Program-made: the position numbers and the translations under genes
NCBI GenBank assembly: GCA_905207705.1
Contig: CAJLMA010000006.1
Coordinates: 1-64,000, forward strand
Direction: 5' to 3'
Length of the DNA: 64,000 nt
DNA from: an uncultured Prevotellaceae bacterium
Lineage (GTDB): Bacteria; Bacteroidota; Bacteroidia; Bacteroidales; Muribaculaceae
Part shown: positions 53,390 to 61,499 of the stretch, piece after piece
Layout: every line of letters starts with the position of its first letter
How positions within the stretch are numbered: position 1 is the first letter of the stretch
The notes under the pieces: generated by a model
What the model was told of the DNA's origin: nothing
The model's database searches: none
Seen by the model: the letters and a program-made list of their open reading frames with translations, nothing else

Positions 53390-54547
53390 TTATCGCCCCA
53401 TCTTCGCCAAAAGCAAAGACTGTAATTCTTGTAATTTATATATTTCCTTAAAATGCAATTTTAGCAGTTTGTTAACTGAAGATACTTTTGTATCAAAAGC
53501 ATAAAGACTATTTTTTGCAGGTATTACAATTGCGATTTTTTCAAAATCACTCTTATTTAATAGAGGCATTGTAGAACTACCTAGTGCCATTCCTTTTAAT
53601 TTATCTTTCATACTCGATAAGCAGTAGTACAAATAATCAGAGTAAAATTTTTCTTTTACAATGATTGAGTTCATCTGTTGATTCGTGATGCATCGTTCTG
53701 AAGTAATTGCAACTTTTCCCATATCAGACCCGATGCATGTGACAATAACACTTCCTTCGGGAAGAATTTTATTGTTTAAACGTCTATACCCAATTGCAGA
53801 CAATCCCCTTTCTGAACTAATAGCGAATTTGTTATAATATTGAAAATCACCTGGTGTTATAAAAGGCATATCCATTCCAAAGTCTTCTGGAGCATTACTT
53901 GATGGAGTTTTCCCCGTAATGACATCGCCAAAATCAGAAATTACTCCCATTTTCCATCCCTCCGGCAAATGCTCCTTATCAATCCCATCCACAAACATCT
54001 TGCGGTAGAGGGCTTGCGCCGTTTCTTCCAACTTGGCAATGATATGCTCGTTGAGGCGAATGCGGCGGATAACGGTTTCGTATTCTGATACAATCTTTTG
54101 CTGTTGCTCGATGGGAGGTAAGTATATTGGAGTATCGCAAAGTTCTTCCCAATTATAACCACCCCTAACAGCTGCATCAGACTTAAAATCTGCATATCTA
54201 TCAAATTCGTTGCGAGAGAACCACATCATCAAATAATAAGGATTTAAAATTTTTGAATCCTTGCATTCAAAAGTTATATAAGCTGGAGAAACTATTATGG
54301 GGTTCTCTGTTTGATTGATAGCGATAGGTACTTTATGAACACGAATAACTGACATCGTGTCGAATGCAAAAACATTTCTATGAACCACTTTATATTTACT
54401 TAAATCGACACCAACGATATTAGATGTAGATGGACGAAATTGTTTTGTCATACTTAACCCCAATAGTTTAGTCACCTCCAAATCCCTGTTCCTCACATCC
54501 ACCTCGCGGATATAGTCCCCCAGCCGTTTCAACTTTCCATTACTCAT
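53390..54547 (-). CDS. hsdS: Type I restriction enzyme, specificity subunit
   Basis: DNA-recognition subunit, 385 residues. Two target-recognition domains are present: the first at residues about 1-150 (ending PIYLPPIEQQQKIV) and the second at about 200-350 (LPEGWKMGVISDFGDVITGKTPSS). The conserved helical repeats after each (IRRIRLNEHIIAKLEETAQALYRKMF; VNKLLKLHFKEIYKLQELQSLLLAKM) set the half-site spacing. Intact, with no second hsdS or inverted partial copy nearby. It overlaps the RhuM-Fic gene by 8 bp. Confidence 0.93.
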   Translation of the reverse strand: MSNGKLKRLGDYIREVDVRNRDLEVTKLLGLSMTKQFRPSTSNIVGVDLSKYKVVHRNVFAFDTMSVIRVHKVPIAINQTENPIIVSPAYITFECKDSKILNPYYLMMWFSRNEFDRYADFKSDAAVRGGYNWEELCDTPIYLPPIEQQQKIVSEYETVIRRIRLNEHIIAKLEETAQALYRKMFVDGIDKEHLPEGWKMGVISDFGDVITGKTPSSNAPEDFGMDMPFITPGDFQYYNKFAISSERGLSAIGYRRLNNKILPEGSVIVTCIGSDMGKVAITSERCITNQQMNSIIVKEKFYSDYLYYCLSSMKDKLKGMALGSSTMPLLNKSDFEKIAIVIPAKNSLYAFDTKVSSVNKLLKLHFKEIYKLQELQSLLLAKMGR

Positions 54548-55517
54548 AGTTGTTCTTGTTTATCAGGTTTACAACTACCTTCACCATAACATCTTTCTCC
54601 TCTGTGCGGCTTTCGGCTATCATCAGTGTAAGGGCGACAAGGGTGTTGTCGGCTATGCGTTTCGTGCCGTCCGGATTATAGAGGATGCCGTTGCCTGCCA
54701 TAAACCATAAGAAGAGCGTTGCAGCAATGCGCTTGTTGCCATCACTGAACGAATGATTCTTGGTTACGAGATAAAGCAACATGGCGGCTTTTTCTTCTAC
54801 TGACGGATAGAGGTCTTGGCCGCCGAACGTCTGGTATATCTGTCCGATGGAACTCTTGAACGAATCATCTTTCTCATGGGCGAACCATTGGCTTCCGCCA
54901 AACTTGGCTTTGAGTTCTTCGATAGCTTGCATGGCTCCATCGTAAGTAGCGCGGAACTTTGCTTCGTTCGTGGTTTGCTCCACGGCCAACTGTTGGTAGT
55001 CGTATTTGTCCAACGTATCAAGGGCATAGGCATAGTCGGAAACCACTTCCACCAGATTGAGCGCGTCATCGGAAGCCAAAGCCTCTTGTGCCTTGACCGT
55101 CCTCCCCAAAACGGCGACTAACTGTTTCAGTTCTGTATAGCGTTGTTCCGTCAAAGCCTTATTGACGGCATAGCCTTTCACCAGATATTCTTTCAGCACT
55201 TTGTTAGCCCAAATGCGGAATTGTGTGCCACCTTGGCTTTTTACACGATAGCCGACAGAGATGATAACATCCAAAGGATAAAAGGCAACAGGCTGTTTCA
55301 CTCCATCAACACGCAAAAAATGCGTGTTGTTCGCTTTTCCCAATTCACCTTCGGAAAAGACATTATTGATGTGTTTTCTTATAGTCTTTTCATCCCGGTC
55401 AAACAAAGTGGCCATCTGATTGGCCGAGAGCCATACCGTTTCGTTTTCCAACTTCACGTCAATGGAGGTCTGTCCATCGGCAGTGCGGTAAATTACAATC
55501 TTGTCATTCAAGTCCAT
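54540..55517 (-). CDS. RhuM-Fic protein
   Basis: A 325-residue protein joining an N-terminal RhuM-like (virulence RhuM) domain (residues about 1-125: TVWLSANQMATLFDRDEKTIRKHI, VISVGYRVKSQGGTQFRIWA) to a C-terminal Fic domain. The Fic active motif reads HSFSDGNKR at residues 255-263 (consensus HxFxxGNxR), with the catalytic His present. Fic enzymes transfer AMP or other nucleotides to proteins. It sits between hsdM and hsdS, overlapping both (14 and 8 bp), so it is expressed with them; RhuM homologues within hsd loci are known from other bacteria. Confidence 0.9.
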   Translation of the reverse strand: MDLNDKIVIYRTADGQTSIDVKLENETVWLSANQMATLFDRDEKTIRKHINNVFSEGELGKANNTHFLRVDGVKQPVAFYPLDVIISVGYRVKSQGGTQFRIWANKVLKEYLVKGYAVNKALTEQRYTELKQLVAVLGRTVKAQEALASDDALNLVEVVSDYAYALDTLDKYDYQQLAVEQTTNEAKFRATYDGAMQAIEELKAKFGGSQWFAHEKDDSFKSSIGQIYQTFGGQDLYPSVEEKAAMLLYLVTKNHSFSDGNKRIAATLFLWFMAGNGILYNPDGTKRIADNTLVALTLMIAESRTEEKDVMVKVVVNLINKNNYE

Positions 55518-57069
55518 ATCCCAATTCCTTAAACAGGTCCAACAATTCCCGTTTGCTCTCTTCTTCCTGCCGGAGCAGTTCGCGCATTTCGCATTGCAAC
55601 CGCTTCATCTGGGTATCAAAGTCAATGCCTTCGTCCCGGTTCTTGAACTCGATATACTTGCTGGGTACAAGCGACCAACCTTTTGCCTCAATTTCTTCAA
55701 GCGTAGCAGAATAGCAGTATTCGGGTACATTGCGATAGGTTTGTTCATGACCTTCGCGTTGCCAGTTGTGGAAATTTTCAGCAATCTGTGCAATTTGTTC
55801 TTGTGAAAACTGGATATACTTCTTCTCAAAAGGTTCTCCCCATTGGCGCAAATCAATGAAAAGCACCTCGTTTTCCCGGTTGCGACATTTTACTAACTCA
55901 CCGTTTTGTTCAACCGTGCGGGCTTTACGGTTACCTGCCAATATCCAAAGCGTCACACTGATGTCGGTAGAATAGAACATATTGCGAGGAAGAATGACGA
56001 TGGCTTCCACTAAATGGTTCTTCAGCAACCGGCGGCGGATATTCAGTTCCGTGCCATCACCGCTTAATGCACCGTTAGCAAGTAAGAACCCTGCCATACC
56101 GTTAGCTGACAATTTAGACACGATGTTCAGAATCCAGCCGTAGTTGGCGTTACTCGTAGGGGGCACATCATAACCCTGCCAACGTAGGTCGTTGGTCAAT
56201 TCATTCTCAGCACGCCATGATTTCTGGTTGAAAGGCGGATTGGCCATGATAAAGTCTGCCTTCAAGTCCTTGTGCTGATCATCGTGGAACGTATCGGCAG
56301 CGCGTTCGCCCAAATTGCAGGCAATGCCCCGAATAGCAAGATTCATCTTTGCCAACTTATAGGTGGTGTTGGTATATTCCTGTCCATAGACAGAAATATC
56401 TTTTTTATTGCCGTGGTGTGCCTCGATGAACTTCATGCTTTGCACGAACATACCGCCCGAACCGCAACAAGGGTCGTATATCTTACCCCGATAAGGCTGT
56501 ATCATCTCCGCAATGAGGTTGACAATCGTTTTGGGCGTATAATATTCGCCTTTTCCCTTTCCTTCGGCTATGGCAAACTTACCCAAGAAGTATTCATAGA
56601 CACGCCCTATCAAGTCATGTTCCTTGTCTTTTTGCGTATCAATTTTACCAATAACATCCAACAGACTTGCCAATTTGGTGCGGTCAAGTCCCAATCCGGA
56701 ATAGTAATTGCTCGGCAAAGCTCCTTTCAACGAAGGATTGTCTTTCTCCACCTGTGCCAAAGCCGCGTCAATCTTGATGGCGATGTCATTCTGCTTGGCA
56801 TTCTCCATCAGATAATCCCAACGACTGATTTCATTCAAATAGAAGACGTTCTTGGCATTATAGAACACTGGCTGGTCTACAAATGCACCTTTGCCGTCTG
56901 CAATCAATTCATTGCGCCGCTCCACAAAACGGTCATAGGCGTATTTCAGGAATATCAAACTCAATACTACATGCTTGTATTCCGATGGTTCAACAGACCC
57001 ACGCAATTTGTTGGCCGATTCCCAAAGGGTTTCTTCTATACTTTTTTCTTTCTGTTGTTTCTTTGCCAT
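55504..57069 (-). CDS. hsdM: Type I restriction enzyme, methyltransferase subunit
   Basis: N6-adenine DNA methyltransferase subunit, 521 residues, typical of HsdM. The N-terminal helical HsdM_N domain (ESANKLRGSVEPSEYKHVVLSLIFLKYAYD) precedes the AdoMet site DPCCGSGGMFVQS and the catalytic NPPF motif (FIMANPPFNQKSW). It forms the modification complex with the HsdS encoded downstream. It lies 4 bp after the HTH regulator gene and leads the enzymatic part of the operon. Confidence 0.95.
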   Translation of the reverse strand: MAKKQQKEKSIEETLWESANKLRGSVEPSEYKHVVLSLIFLKYAYDRFVERRNELIADGKGAFVDQPVFYNAKNVFYLNEISRWDYLMENAKQNDIAIKIDAALAQVEKDNPSLKGALPSNYYSGLGLDRTKLASLLDVIGKIDTQKDKEHDLIGRVYEYFLGKFAIAEGKGKGEYYTPKTIVNLIAEMIQPYRGKIYDPCCGSGGMFVQSMKFIEAHHGNKKDISVYGQEYTNTTYKLAKMNLAIRGIACNLGERAADTFHDDQHKDLKADFIMANPPFNQKSWRAENELTNDLRWQGYDVPPTSNANYGWILNIVSKLSANGMAGFLLANGALSGDGTELNIRRRLLKNHLVEAIVILPRNMFYSTDISVTLWILAGNRKARTVEQNGELVKCRNRENEVLFIDLRQWGEPFEKKYIQFSQEQIAQIAENFHNWQREGHEQTYRNVPEYCYSATLEEIEAKGWSLVPSKYIEFKNRDEGIDFDTQMKRLQCEMRELLRQEEESKRELLDLFKELGYGLE

Positions 57070-57073
57070 GATA

Positions 57074-57286
57074 TTATTCTTCTATTCCATTGTTAATCAA
57101 CCTTCTCGCATCCACATTCAATATGGCAGCTATCTTCATCAGCATCTCCAATGAGGGTTGGCTCGTATTGGAACACCACCGGGAAACAGTAGCTTCGTTC
57201 TTTCCCAACTGTCCGGCCAACCATTTCCCGGTCTTGCCTTGTTCCACTAATACTATTTTTAATCGGTTTATCTTTTCCGTTCCCAT
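57074..57286 (-). CDS. HTH (XRE-family) regulator of the hsd operon
   Basis: A 70-residue helix-turn-helix protein: GKTGKWLAGQLGKNEATVSRWCSNTSQPSLEMLMKIAAIL, covering one complete XRE domain. ATG 57286 is preferred to an upstream alternative start because it leaves a transcription leader and gives the family start (MGTEKINRLKIVL). Directly upstream of hsdM, it probably times restriction expression as a controller-type protein (inference). Confidence 0.82.
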   Translation of the reverse strand: MGTEKINRLKIVLVEQGKTGKWLAGQLGKNEATVSRWCSNTSQPSLEMLMKIAAILNVDARRLINNGIEE

Positions 57287-57328
57287 ATTTTGCCTGTAAT
57301 TGATGAGACAGTAGATTAACGGTATTTG

Positions 57329-57336
57329 CAAATATA
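57329..57336 (-). promoter_or_regulatory. Possible -7 box of the hsd operon
   Basis: CAAATATA on the plus strand is TATATTTG on the minus strand, matching TAnnTTTG, 43 bp before the HTH start codon. A CAAA at 57348-57351 is too close for a -33 box. From 57337 to 57656 nothing else was recognised. Confidence 0.4.
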
Positions 57337-57656
57337 ATGATTAAGAGCAAAAACGAGTAAAACCTTAGTTATAAATCTTTCATACAGCTCATTTTCACTC
57401 TCGTTTAAGCAGAATCACACGCACATTATTTCTTCAAGGCATGTGACTTAGGCAGGCTTTTCTCAAAGCCCCAATGCTCTGGTTTGGTAGAAACACCAAG
57501 GTTGATATACCTTGTTTTTCTGCCCTTGCACACTTTAATCTTCAGGGGTAACTCTCATGTTTTCATGGGTTCGTACTTGTAGCAAATTGCGTCCACTGTT
57601 GTCATTGCGATTAAAACATTGGAGAAAACATTCCCCCTGTTTTACCATTGTTTTAC

Positions 57657-57700
57657 CCCAGAAAAACAAAAAACGCTGTAACTTATTCAGTTACAACGTT
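57657..57700 (-). terminator. Terminator of the tRNA-Phe gene
   Basis: On the minus strand AACG-TGTAACT arms (57672-57683 with 57689-57700, one bulge each side) form a stem followed by a T-rich run (57671-57657). It starts 18 bp past the tRNA 3' end, supporting active transcription of the tRNA. Confidence 0.75.
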
Positions 57701-57717
57701 TCTTAAGATTTTGAAAG

Positions 57718-57833
57718 TGGTGCCACCAGGAATCGAACCGGGGACACAAGGATTTTCAGTCCTTTGCTCTTCTACGGCATCCGAAAGTTCGCTGACGCTC
57801 ACTTTTGGATGCAACCAACTGAGCTATGGCACT
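57718..57833 (-). tRNA. tRNA-Phe (GAA) with a 43-nt D-loop insertion
   Basis: Acceptor stem AGTGCCA/TGGCACC with discriminator A (57718), U8-A9, D-stem GCTC/GAGC. The anticodon arm is AAGGA-CTGAAAA-TCCTT (anticodon GAA), the T-arm CCGGTTCGATTCCTGG. CCA is not encoded. Total 116 nt = 73 nt of a normal tRNA plus 43 nt inserted in the D-loop between AGTTGGT and the GAGC strand. Position 1 is A opposite C72, a mismatch (G expected). The anticodon and T arms are intact. It is either a functional tRNA that tolerates or processes the insert, or a recently inactivated copy. Confidence 0.8.
57771..57813. mobile_element. Palindromic insertion in tRNA-Phe
   Basis: 43 nt not found in a standard tRNA-Phe. 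GCATCCGAAAGT (57777-57788) pairs with ACTTTTGGATGC (57801-57812), 11 of 12 positions, loop of 12 nt. A TCT before and at the start of the insert may be a duplicated target. A small palindromic mobile element is the best guess. Confidence 0.55.
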
Positions 57834-57991
57834 TTATGAATCAGTAGAGTTGCAAGAATCACTCGTAATCTTATTGTCTACTCACTTTAGTTTACACCTC
57901 GGTTTACACAAACTGTAATTGTTAATAATTGTATTACTTATCTCATATAGATATAGTTGCCCTATATTGGATAGGTTCTCTATATTCCTGT

Positions 57992-58288
57992 TTATATCAG
58001 TATCCCTGTTTTAAGAATATCTGCATAGAGAGGATTGTTTGTGTCCTCCGTAAGTAGAACAGGCTCTATAAGATTGCTTATCTTACGTTTCAGCTTCCAC
58101 AGTAAAGGAGTATCTTCAAAATAATCATCACTCATTCGTTCCACGACAACGGCAATATCTATGTCACTGTCCTCTGTATGGTTGCCTTTGCTGTATGAGC
58201 CATAAAGGTAAAGAGCCTTTAAGGGCAACCGTTCTGCGACTGCCGCCTTATAGCGTTGTGCCAATTTTATAGCTTGCTCTTTATCCAT
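57992..58288 (-). CDS. MNT-type nucleotidyltransferase (antitoxin of HEPN-MNT pair)
   Basis: A 98-residue minimal nucleotidyltransferase with the signature GSYSKGNHTEDSDIDIAVV (GSx-DxD). In HEPN-MNT modules the MNT protein inactivates the HEPN partner by adding AMP to it (shown for MntA/HepT). It overlaps the end of the HEPN gene by 22 bp. All signature residues are present. Confidence 0.88.
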   Translation of the reverse strand: MDKEQAIKLAQRYKAAVAERLPLKALYLYGSYSKGNHTEDSDIDIAVVVERMSDDYFEDTPLLWKLKRKISNLIEPVLLTEDTNNPLYADILKTGILI

Positions 58289-58653
58289 GTTCTTAATTTA
58301 TCTGTTTGTTCAATCAAATCTTTGCAACGGTCAGCGGTCAGACTTTTCATCAACCGCTCCTTGTAAGAGGGGTAACGTGCTTCTATGTTCAATGGTTCAA
58401 GTTCGTCTATGAAGTCTGTCTGTTTTTCTGACATATCCTTATCCAAACCACTCTTTTCAGCAAGTCTTGATAAGCTATGAATCTTCAAAGGTGGTTCTTC
58501 CAACACTTTGCTCCAATATGCTTTGAGAATCTTCTCTATGGTTTGGTGACACATGAAAGCGACATAAAGGTAACGCTTGGTTTCAAGCATAGCCTTTGCC
58601 GTGTCAAAGTCATAATCTGACATCTCAATCCAATATGTCACCTTATCATTCAT
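58267..58653 (-). CDS. HEPN-domain protein (putative toxin of HEPN-MNT pair)
   Basis: A 128-residue, all-helical HEPN protein: YVAFMCHQTIEKILKAYW and LEPLNIEARYPSYKERL are typical of the PF05168 branch. A canonical R-x4-6-H RNase motif is not evident (nearest is R-x8-H), so it may be non-catalytic. It forms an operon with the MNT gene downstream. Role as toxin is inferred from the pairing. Confidence 0.82.
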   Translation of the reverse strand: MNDKVTYWIEMSDYDFDTAKAMLETKRYLYVAFMCHQTIEKILKAYWSKVLEEPPLKIHSLSRLAEKSGLDKDMSEKQTDFIDELEPLNIEARYPSYKERLMKSLTADRCKDLIEQTDKLRTWIKSKL

Positions 58654-58868
58654 TGAACTCTTAATGTTGTATCAACTGCAAATATATAGAATTTCTTTTA
58701 GAAACAATCATTTGATGTTGAAAAACAGCCTTATAATGCTGTTATATCTGTAATTCCCCCAATGGTACTTTTTTATAAATTCCCCTATAAAATGGACTTT
58801 CTTAAAAAAATGTCCTCTTGTGTTTTATGTCCGATTTTCAACCTGTTTCATTTCTTCTTCTAAGAGTG

Positions 58869-58908
58869 TCAGGAAGAAAAATTAGACATTGTTACATTTG
58901 TCTGTAAC
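58869..58908 (-). terminator. Stem-loop after the gene at 58913
   Basis: GTTACA (58891-58896) and TGTAAC (58903-58908) form a short hairpin, followed on the minus strand by a T-rich stretch near 58883-58869. Positions 58654-58868 contain nothing recognised. Confidence 0.4.
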
Positions 58909-58912
58909 ATTA

Positions 58913-59524
58913 TCAATTGCTACGAAAACCTTTTATTTCTACTCTTTCTTTTTGCTCTTGAACCTTAGTAAAATTCATAAATGTTTCCCTTACCCGTTGG
59001 TGGGCATAAAAGAAACTGTCCAAAATGGATTTTAAATATCCTCTGTAATTAGAGATGCTGTAAGCAAAATATGTTGCCATTTGACAATGTGCGGCAATAA
59101 ATCCCTTTTCCTCATTGATTGTATATAGATTTATGATTGCACTATTTTCATTTGCCTTGTTGACAGCCTGTTTCAGAAAATCCGCATCAGTGTCGTTTGT
59201 TTCAATCCCCGTCCATGAAAAATTGTAAATCCAAATAATGGGGCTGTTATTGCTTGCATTTATCTTAAATACTTCTCCTTGATATTTGAAGATGATACTG
59301 TTATCATTGTCTATCTCAGGCTGGCAACCAATATCTTCCAACGTCTTTATTAGCAAATTTCTTGTCTGATTATCTTCTTCATTGATTGCTTCATTGATAG
59401 ATTCATTCATTTTATCATAATCAGATTTCTCTTTCTTGTCATTTTCAATGGCATATCCAACCCTGCCAGCTATGTAAGCGGCAAAGACAAGTACTATGCA
59501 GAGTATTGCTATTCCATGTTCCAT
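58913..59524 (-). CDS. Membrane-anchored hypothetical protein
   Basis: A 203-residue protein with one N-terminal membrane helix (IAILCIVLVFAAYIAGRVGYAI), a short acidic linker, and a soluble domain: TLEDIGCQPEIDNDNSIIFKYQGEVFKINA then WIYNFSWTGIETNDTDADFLKQAVNKAN. The latter somewhat resembles bacterial effector/YbjN-like folds, but I cannot assign it. AT-rich like its neighbours. It ends in a basic helix (KVQEQKERVEIKGFRSN). Confidence 0.7.
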   Translation of the reverse strand: MEHGIAILCIVLVFAAYIAGRVGYAIENDKKEKSDYDKMNESINEAINEEDNQTRNLLIKTLEDIGCQPEIDNDNSIIFKYQGEVFKINASNNSPIIWIYNFSWTGIETNDTDADFLKQAVNKANENSAIINLYTINEEKGFIAAHCQMATYFAYSISNYRGYLKSILDSFFYAHQRVRETFMNFTKVQEQKERVEIKGFRSN

Positions 59525-59548
59525 AACGTGATGTTTTATAGCAAGACT

Positions 59549-60154
59549 TTATTGATGCTGTTCCTTAAACTTCATCAACTCTTTATCAAACACCACATAA
59601 GTACCTGATATGTTATCATGCCAGTTACCACCCCAAAGGAAAGACAATATATCAAATGGAATGAATCTGCATAAAGTCCGTAATCCTATTTTTGACATTG
59701 AGGGACTTTTCCCCTTGTTGTTCGTTACGCTCATCCTTAATAGTTTTTTGCCAATCGTTTTGCCGTTGCTTGTAGTTTCACTTCCAAAGAAGTATAGAAA
59801 ATAAAAGGCAAAATAAGTCAAGTCTATTTCAAGATTGCTTATAGTTGTGCTTTCTGCTATTATGGCAAATTTCAAAATCATTATAGTCATGAACATGATG
59901 AAAGCCACATCTATAATATGTCCTAATAACCTTTTCCAACTACTTGCTTTTATCTTTTCAAAAGTCAGTGTTTTATCTTCTGCGATAAAAACATCATCAG
60001 ATTCCTTTTCATAACTGACGCCACGCTCTTGCAGGACTTCTTCAACGGCGGCAATGGCATCCGCAACATATTCCTTTCGCTTGACATTCAGGATTTCCAG
60101 CAATTCATCATCCGAATGCTTCCTCATTACTTCTAAAAATGGATTCTCTTTCAT
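59549..60154 (-). CDS. RDD-family membrane protein
   Basis: A 201-residue protein. The N-terminal part is a soluble helical segment (KHSDDELLEILNVKRKEYVADAIAAVEEVLQERGV). An RDD-type membrane domain follows with SSWKRLLGHIIDVAFIMFM (Arg, Asp), GKTIGKKLLRMSVTN and RTLCRFIPFD. The function of RDD proteins is mostly unknown. ATG 60154 is preferred to one six codons upstream. It lies 24 bp before the next gene. Confidence 0.8.
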   Translation of the reverse strand: MKENPFLEVMRKHSDDELLEILNVKRKEYVADAIAAVEEVLQERGVSYEKESDDVFIAEDKTLTFEKIKASSWKRLLGHIIDVAFIMFMTIMILKFAIIAESTTISNLEIDLTYFAFYFLYFFGSETTSNGKTIGKKLLRMSVTNNKGKSPSMSKIGLRTLCRFIPFDILSFLWGGNWHDNISGTYVVFDKELMKFKEQHQ

Positions 60155-60248
60155 AATTTGAAGTTTATGCAATGATATTGTTGTATTTTAATCACTGAGT
60201 ACTTTTTTCTAACTTTCCATATAAATCGGGGTTCTTTCAAAAAAGATA

Positions 60249-60659
60249 CTACCTATCTATTACTCGTATGTATTTCTCAATCTCTCCATTTGCAGGCTCG
60301 TCTATGCTGCCTGCATATATCCTTTGCCGTCTAAGTTGCCTTATAAGGCTGTCATTGGATAGTTTGAGTATCTTGTAATGCTGTTCTCCAAAGCCATGAT
60401 TATAGATAGCCAAAGAATCAGATGTTATAAAGCGGTAGGTAAATTCACCTGTTTCAGGTGGGCAGTCAGCCTTACCGTTCTTGTAAAAGTTAAGTGTATC
60501 AAGCGCATTTACGCTACCGCCTGCATATTCTACCATTTGCCATTTGCCGACTATTAAGCTGTCTATGGGAGTATAGTTTATTGGTTGCAGCTTATCGCCG
60601 CAACTCTGCCACATAAATAGTAGAACCAACATTATAAAACAGAACGGGAATCGTTTCAC
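60249..60659 (-). CDS. Lipocalin-like lipoprotein
   Basis: A 136-residue lipoprotein with signal peptide and lipobox (MLVLLFMWQSC, Cys20). The mature part starts with a short linker, then IVGKWQMVEYAGG, a lipocalin-like opening common to small Bacteroidetes lipoproteins, and a series of predicted beta strands. Ligand unknown. Confidence 0.72.
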   Translation of the reverse strand: MKRFPFCFIMLVLLFMWQSCGDKLQPINYTPIDSLIVGKWQMVEYAGGSVNALDTLNFYKNGKADCPPETGEFTYRFITSDSLAIYNHGFGEQHYKILKLSNDSLIRQLRRQRIYAGSIDEPANGEIEKYIRVIDR

Positions 60660-60746
60660 CTGTATTTATCAATAATTTATCGTATGAAAAATTGTTTCTA
60701 TGGTAGTTTTCTCCTTTTGAGGCTGTTTTATTATTTTCACTGCATT

Positions 60747-61034
60747 TTAGTCTGAACACATTGCGACTAAGACCAATAGGCTAAGAATGCAAAGAATGAT
60801 TGATAAGCATCCCCATTTATTTGTTTCTTTATCTTTAAAACTATCTTTTATGCTTGCGCCAATAAGGGCGTAAGCAAGAAATCCTCCTAATCCTATGCCT
60901 ATAATTGCCATAATAATCATTGAAAAATCATTAGGCTCACTATCTAATCTACCCCGATTGGTCATATCGGCAAATAGTGGTACGGCACTAAATAACACAA
61001 ATAGGGTGCAAATACTTTTCTTTATTTTATCCAT
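60747..61034 (-). CDS. Small membrane protein with signal-like N-terminus
   Basis: A 95-residue protein: basic start, hydrophobic signal segment (ICTLFVLFSAVPLFADM), then two membrane helices (FSMIIMAIIGIGLGGFLAYALIGASI and CLSIILCILSLLVLVAMC) around a charged loop (KDSFKDKETNK). Not recognised. It may be a passenger gene of the acquired region. Confidence 0.6.
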   Translation of the reverse strand: MDKIKKSICTLFVLFSAVPLFADMTNRGRLDSEPNDFSMIIMAIIGIGLGGFLAYALIGASIKDSFKDKETNKWGCLSIILCILSLLVLVAMCSD

Positions 61035-61120
61035 CACTATAAATCATGTGCCACTCAATACCCCGAAGAAGCAATTTAACTTTTGATTCTACCCATATAA
61101 AGAAAAGGTGTGGGTACTTT

Positions 61121-61310
61121 GGCTTATTATCTTGTTGAGGCTCTCTTATTGCTAAGAGTTCTGGACTGCCCACCGTATGTAATAAGCAAAGCCCACACCA
61201 AGAAATTATATAAGCCACCTGTTGAGGTAGGTATATAATCCTGATGTGGGCGTTCCTGCTCATTATCCATACGGTAGAATTGTCCAGATTCCAACAAGGG
61301 ATAATTTAGC
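61121..61310. repeat. Long nested imperfect palindrome
   Basis: At least five nested arm pairs. TTATC-TTGTTG (61127-61137) pairs with CAACAA-GGATAA (61292-61304); TCTGGAC (61160-61166) with GTCCAGA (61282-61288). ACCGTATG (61172-61179) pairs with CATACGGT (61268-61275); GCCCACA (61191-61197) with TGTGGGC (61245-61251); ATTATAT (61205-61211) with ATATAAT (61233-61239). It is about 180-190 bp long. It may be a MITE-like element, a structured RNA, or a transfer origin. Confidence 0.6.
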
Positions 61311-61431
61311 TAAACGCCCTTTCGTCTTATATGTCCTTTCAACTTCCTAACTCGTTAGTCCGCTGAAATTGCCACAAAGTTACTCAAAAGTGTTTAGCGT
61401 TGCAAGAACTTTGCTTATTATCTGCAAATTA

Positions 61432-61493
61432 AGTAGGTAGAAAACCAACATCTGCCTTTTAAGGGTGCAAAGTTATTGATTTTTCCACCTACT
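61432..61493. repeat. 13-bp inverted repeat beside the recombinase gene
   Basis: AGTAGGTAGAAAA (61432-61444) and TTTTCCACCTACT (61481-61493), 12 of 13 matches, spaced 36 bp. Ends 7 bp from the recombinase stop codon. A terminator or a recombinase site are both possible. Confidence 0.5.
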
Positions 61494-61499
61494 GAAAGA

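Noticed and set aside
53390..54547. Shuffling (phase-variable) hsdS locus
   Set aside because: A single complete hsdS is present, with no inverted partial copies or recombinase next to it.
57648..57839. 63-codon ORF (VPPGIEPGTQGFSVL...)
   Set aside because: This is a reading of the tRNA-Phe gene, a common false ORF.
61027..61263. 78-codon minus-strand ORF
   Set aside because: It lies largely inside the long palindrome and overlaps the start of the small membrane protein gene; its composition looks non-coding.
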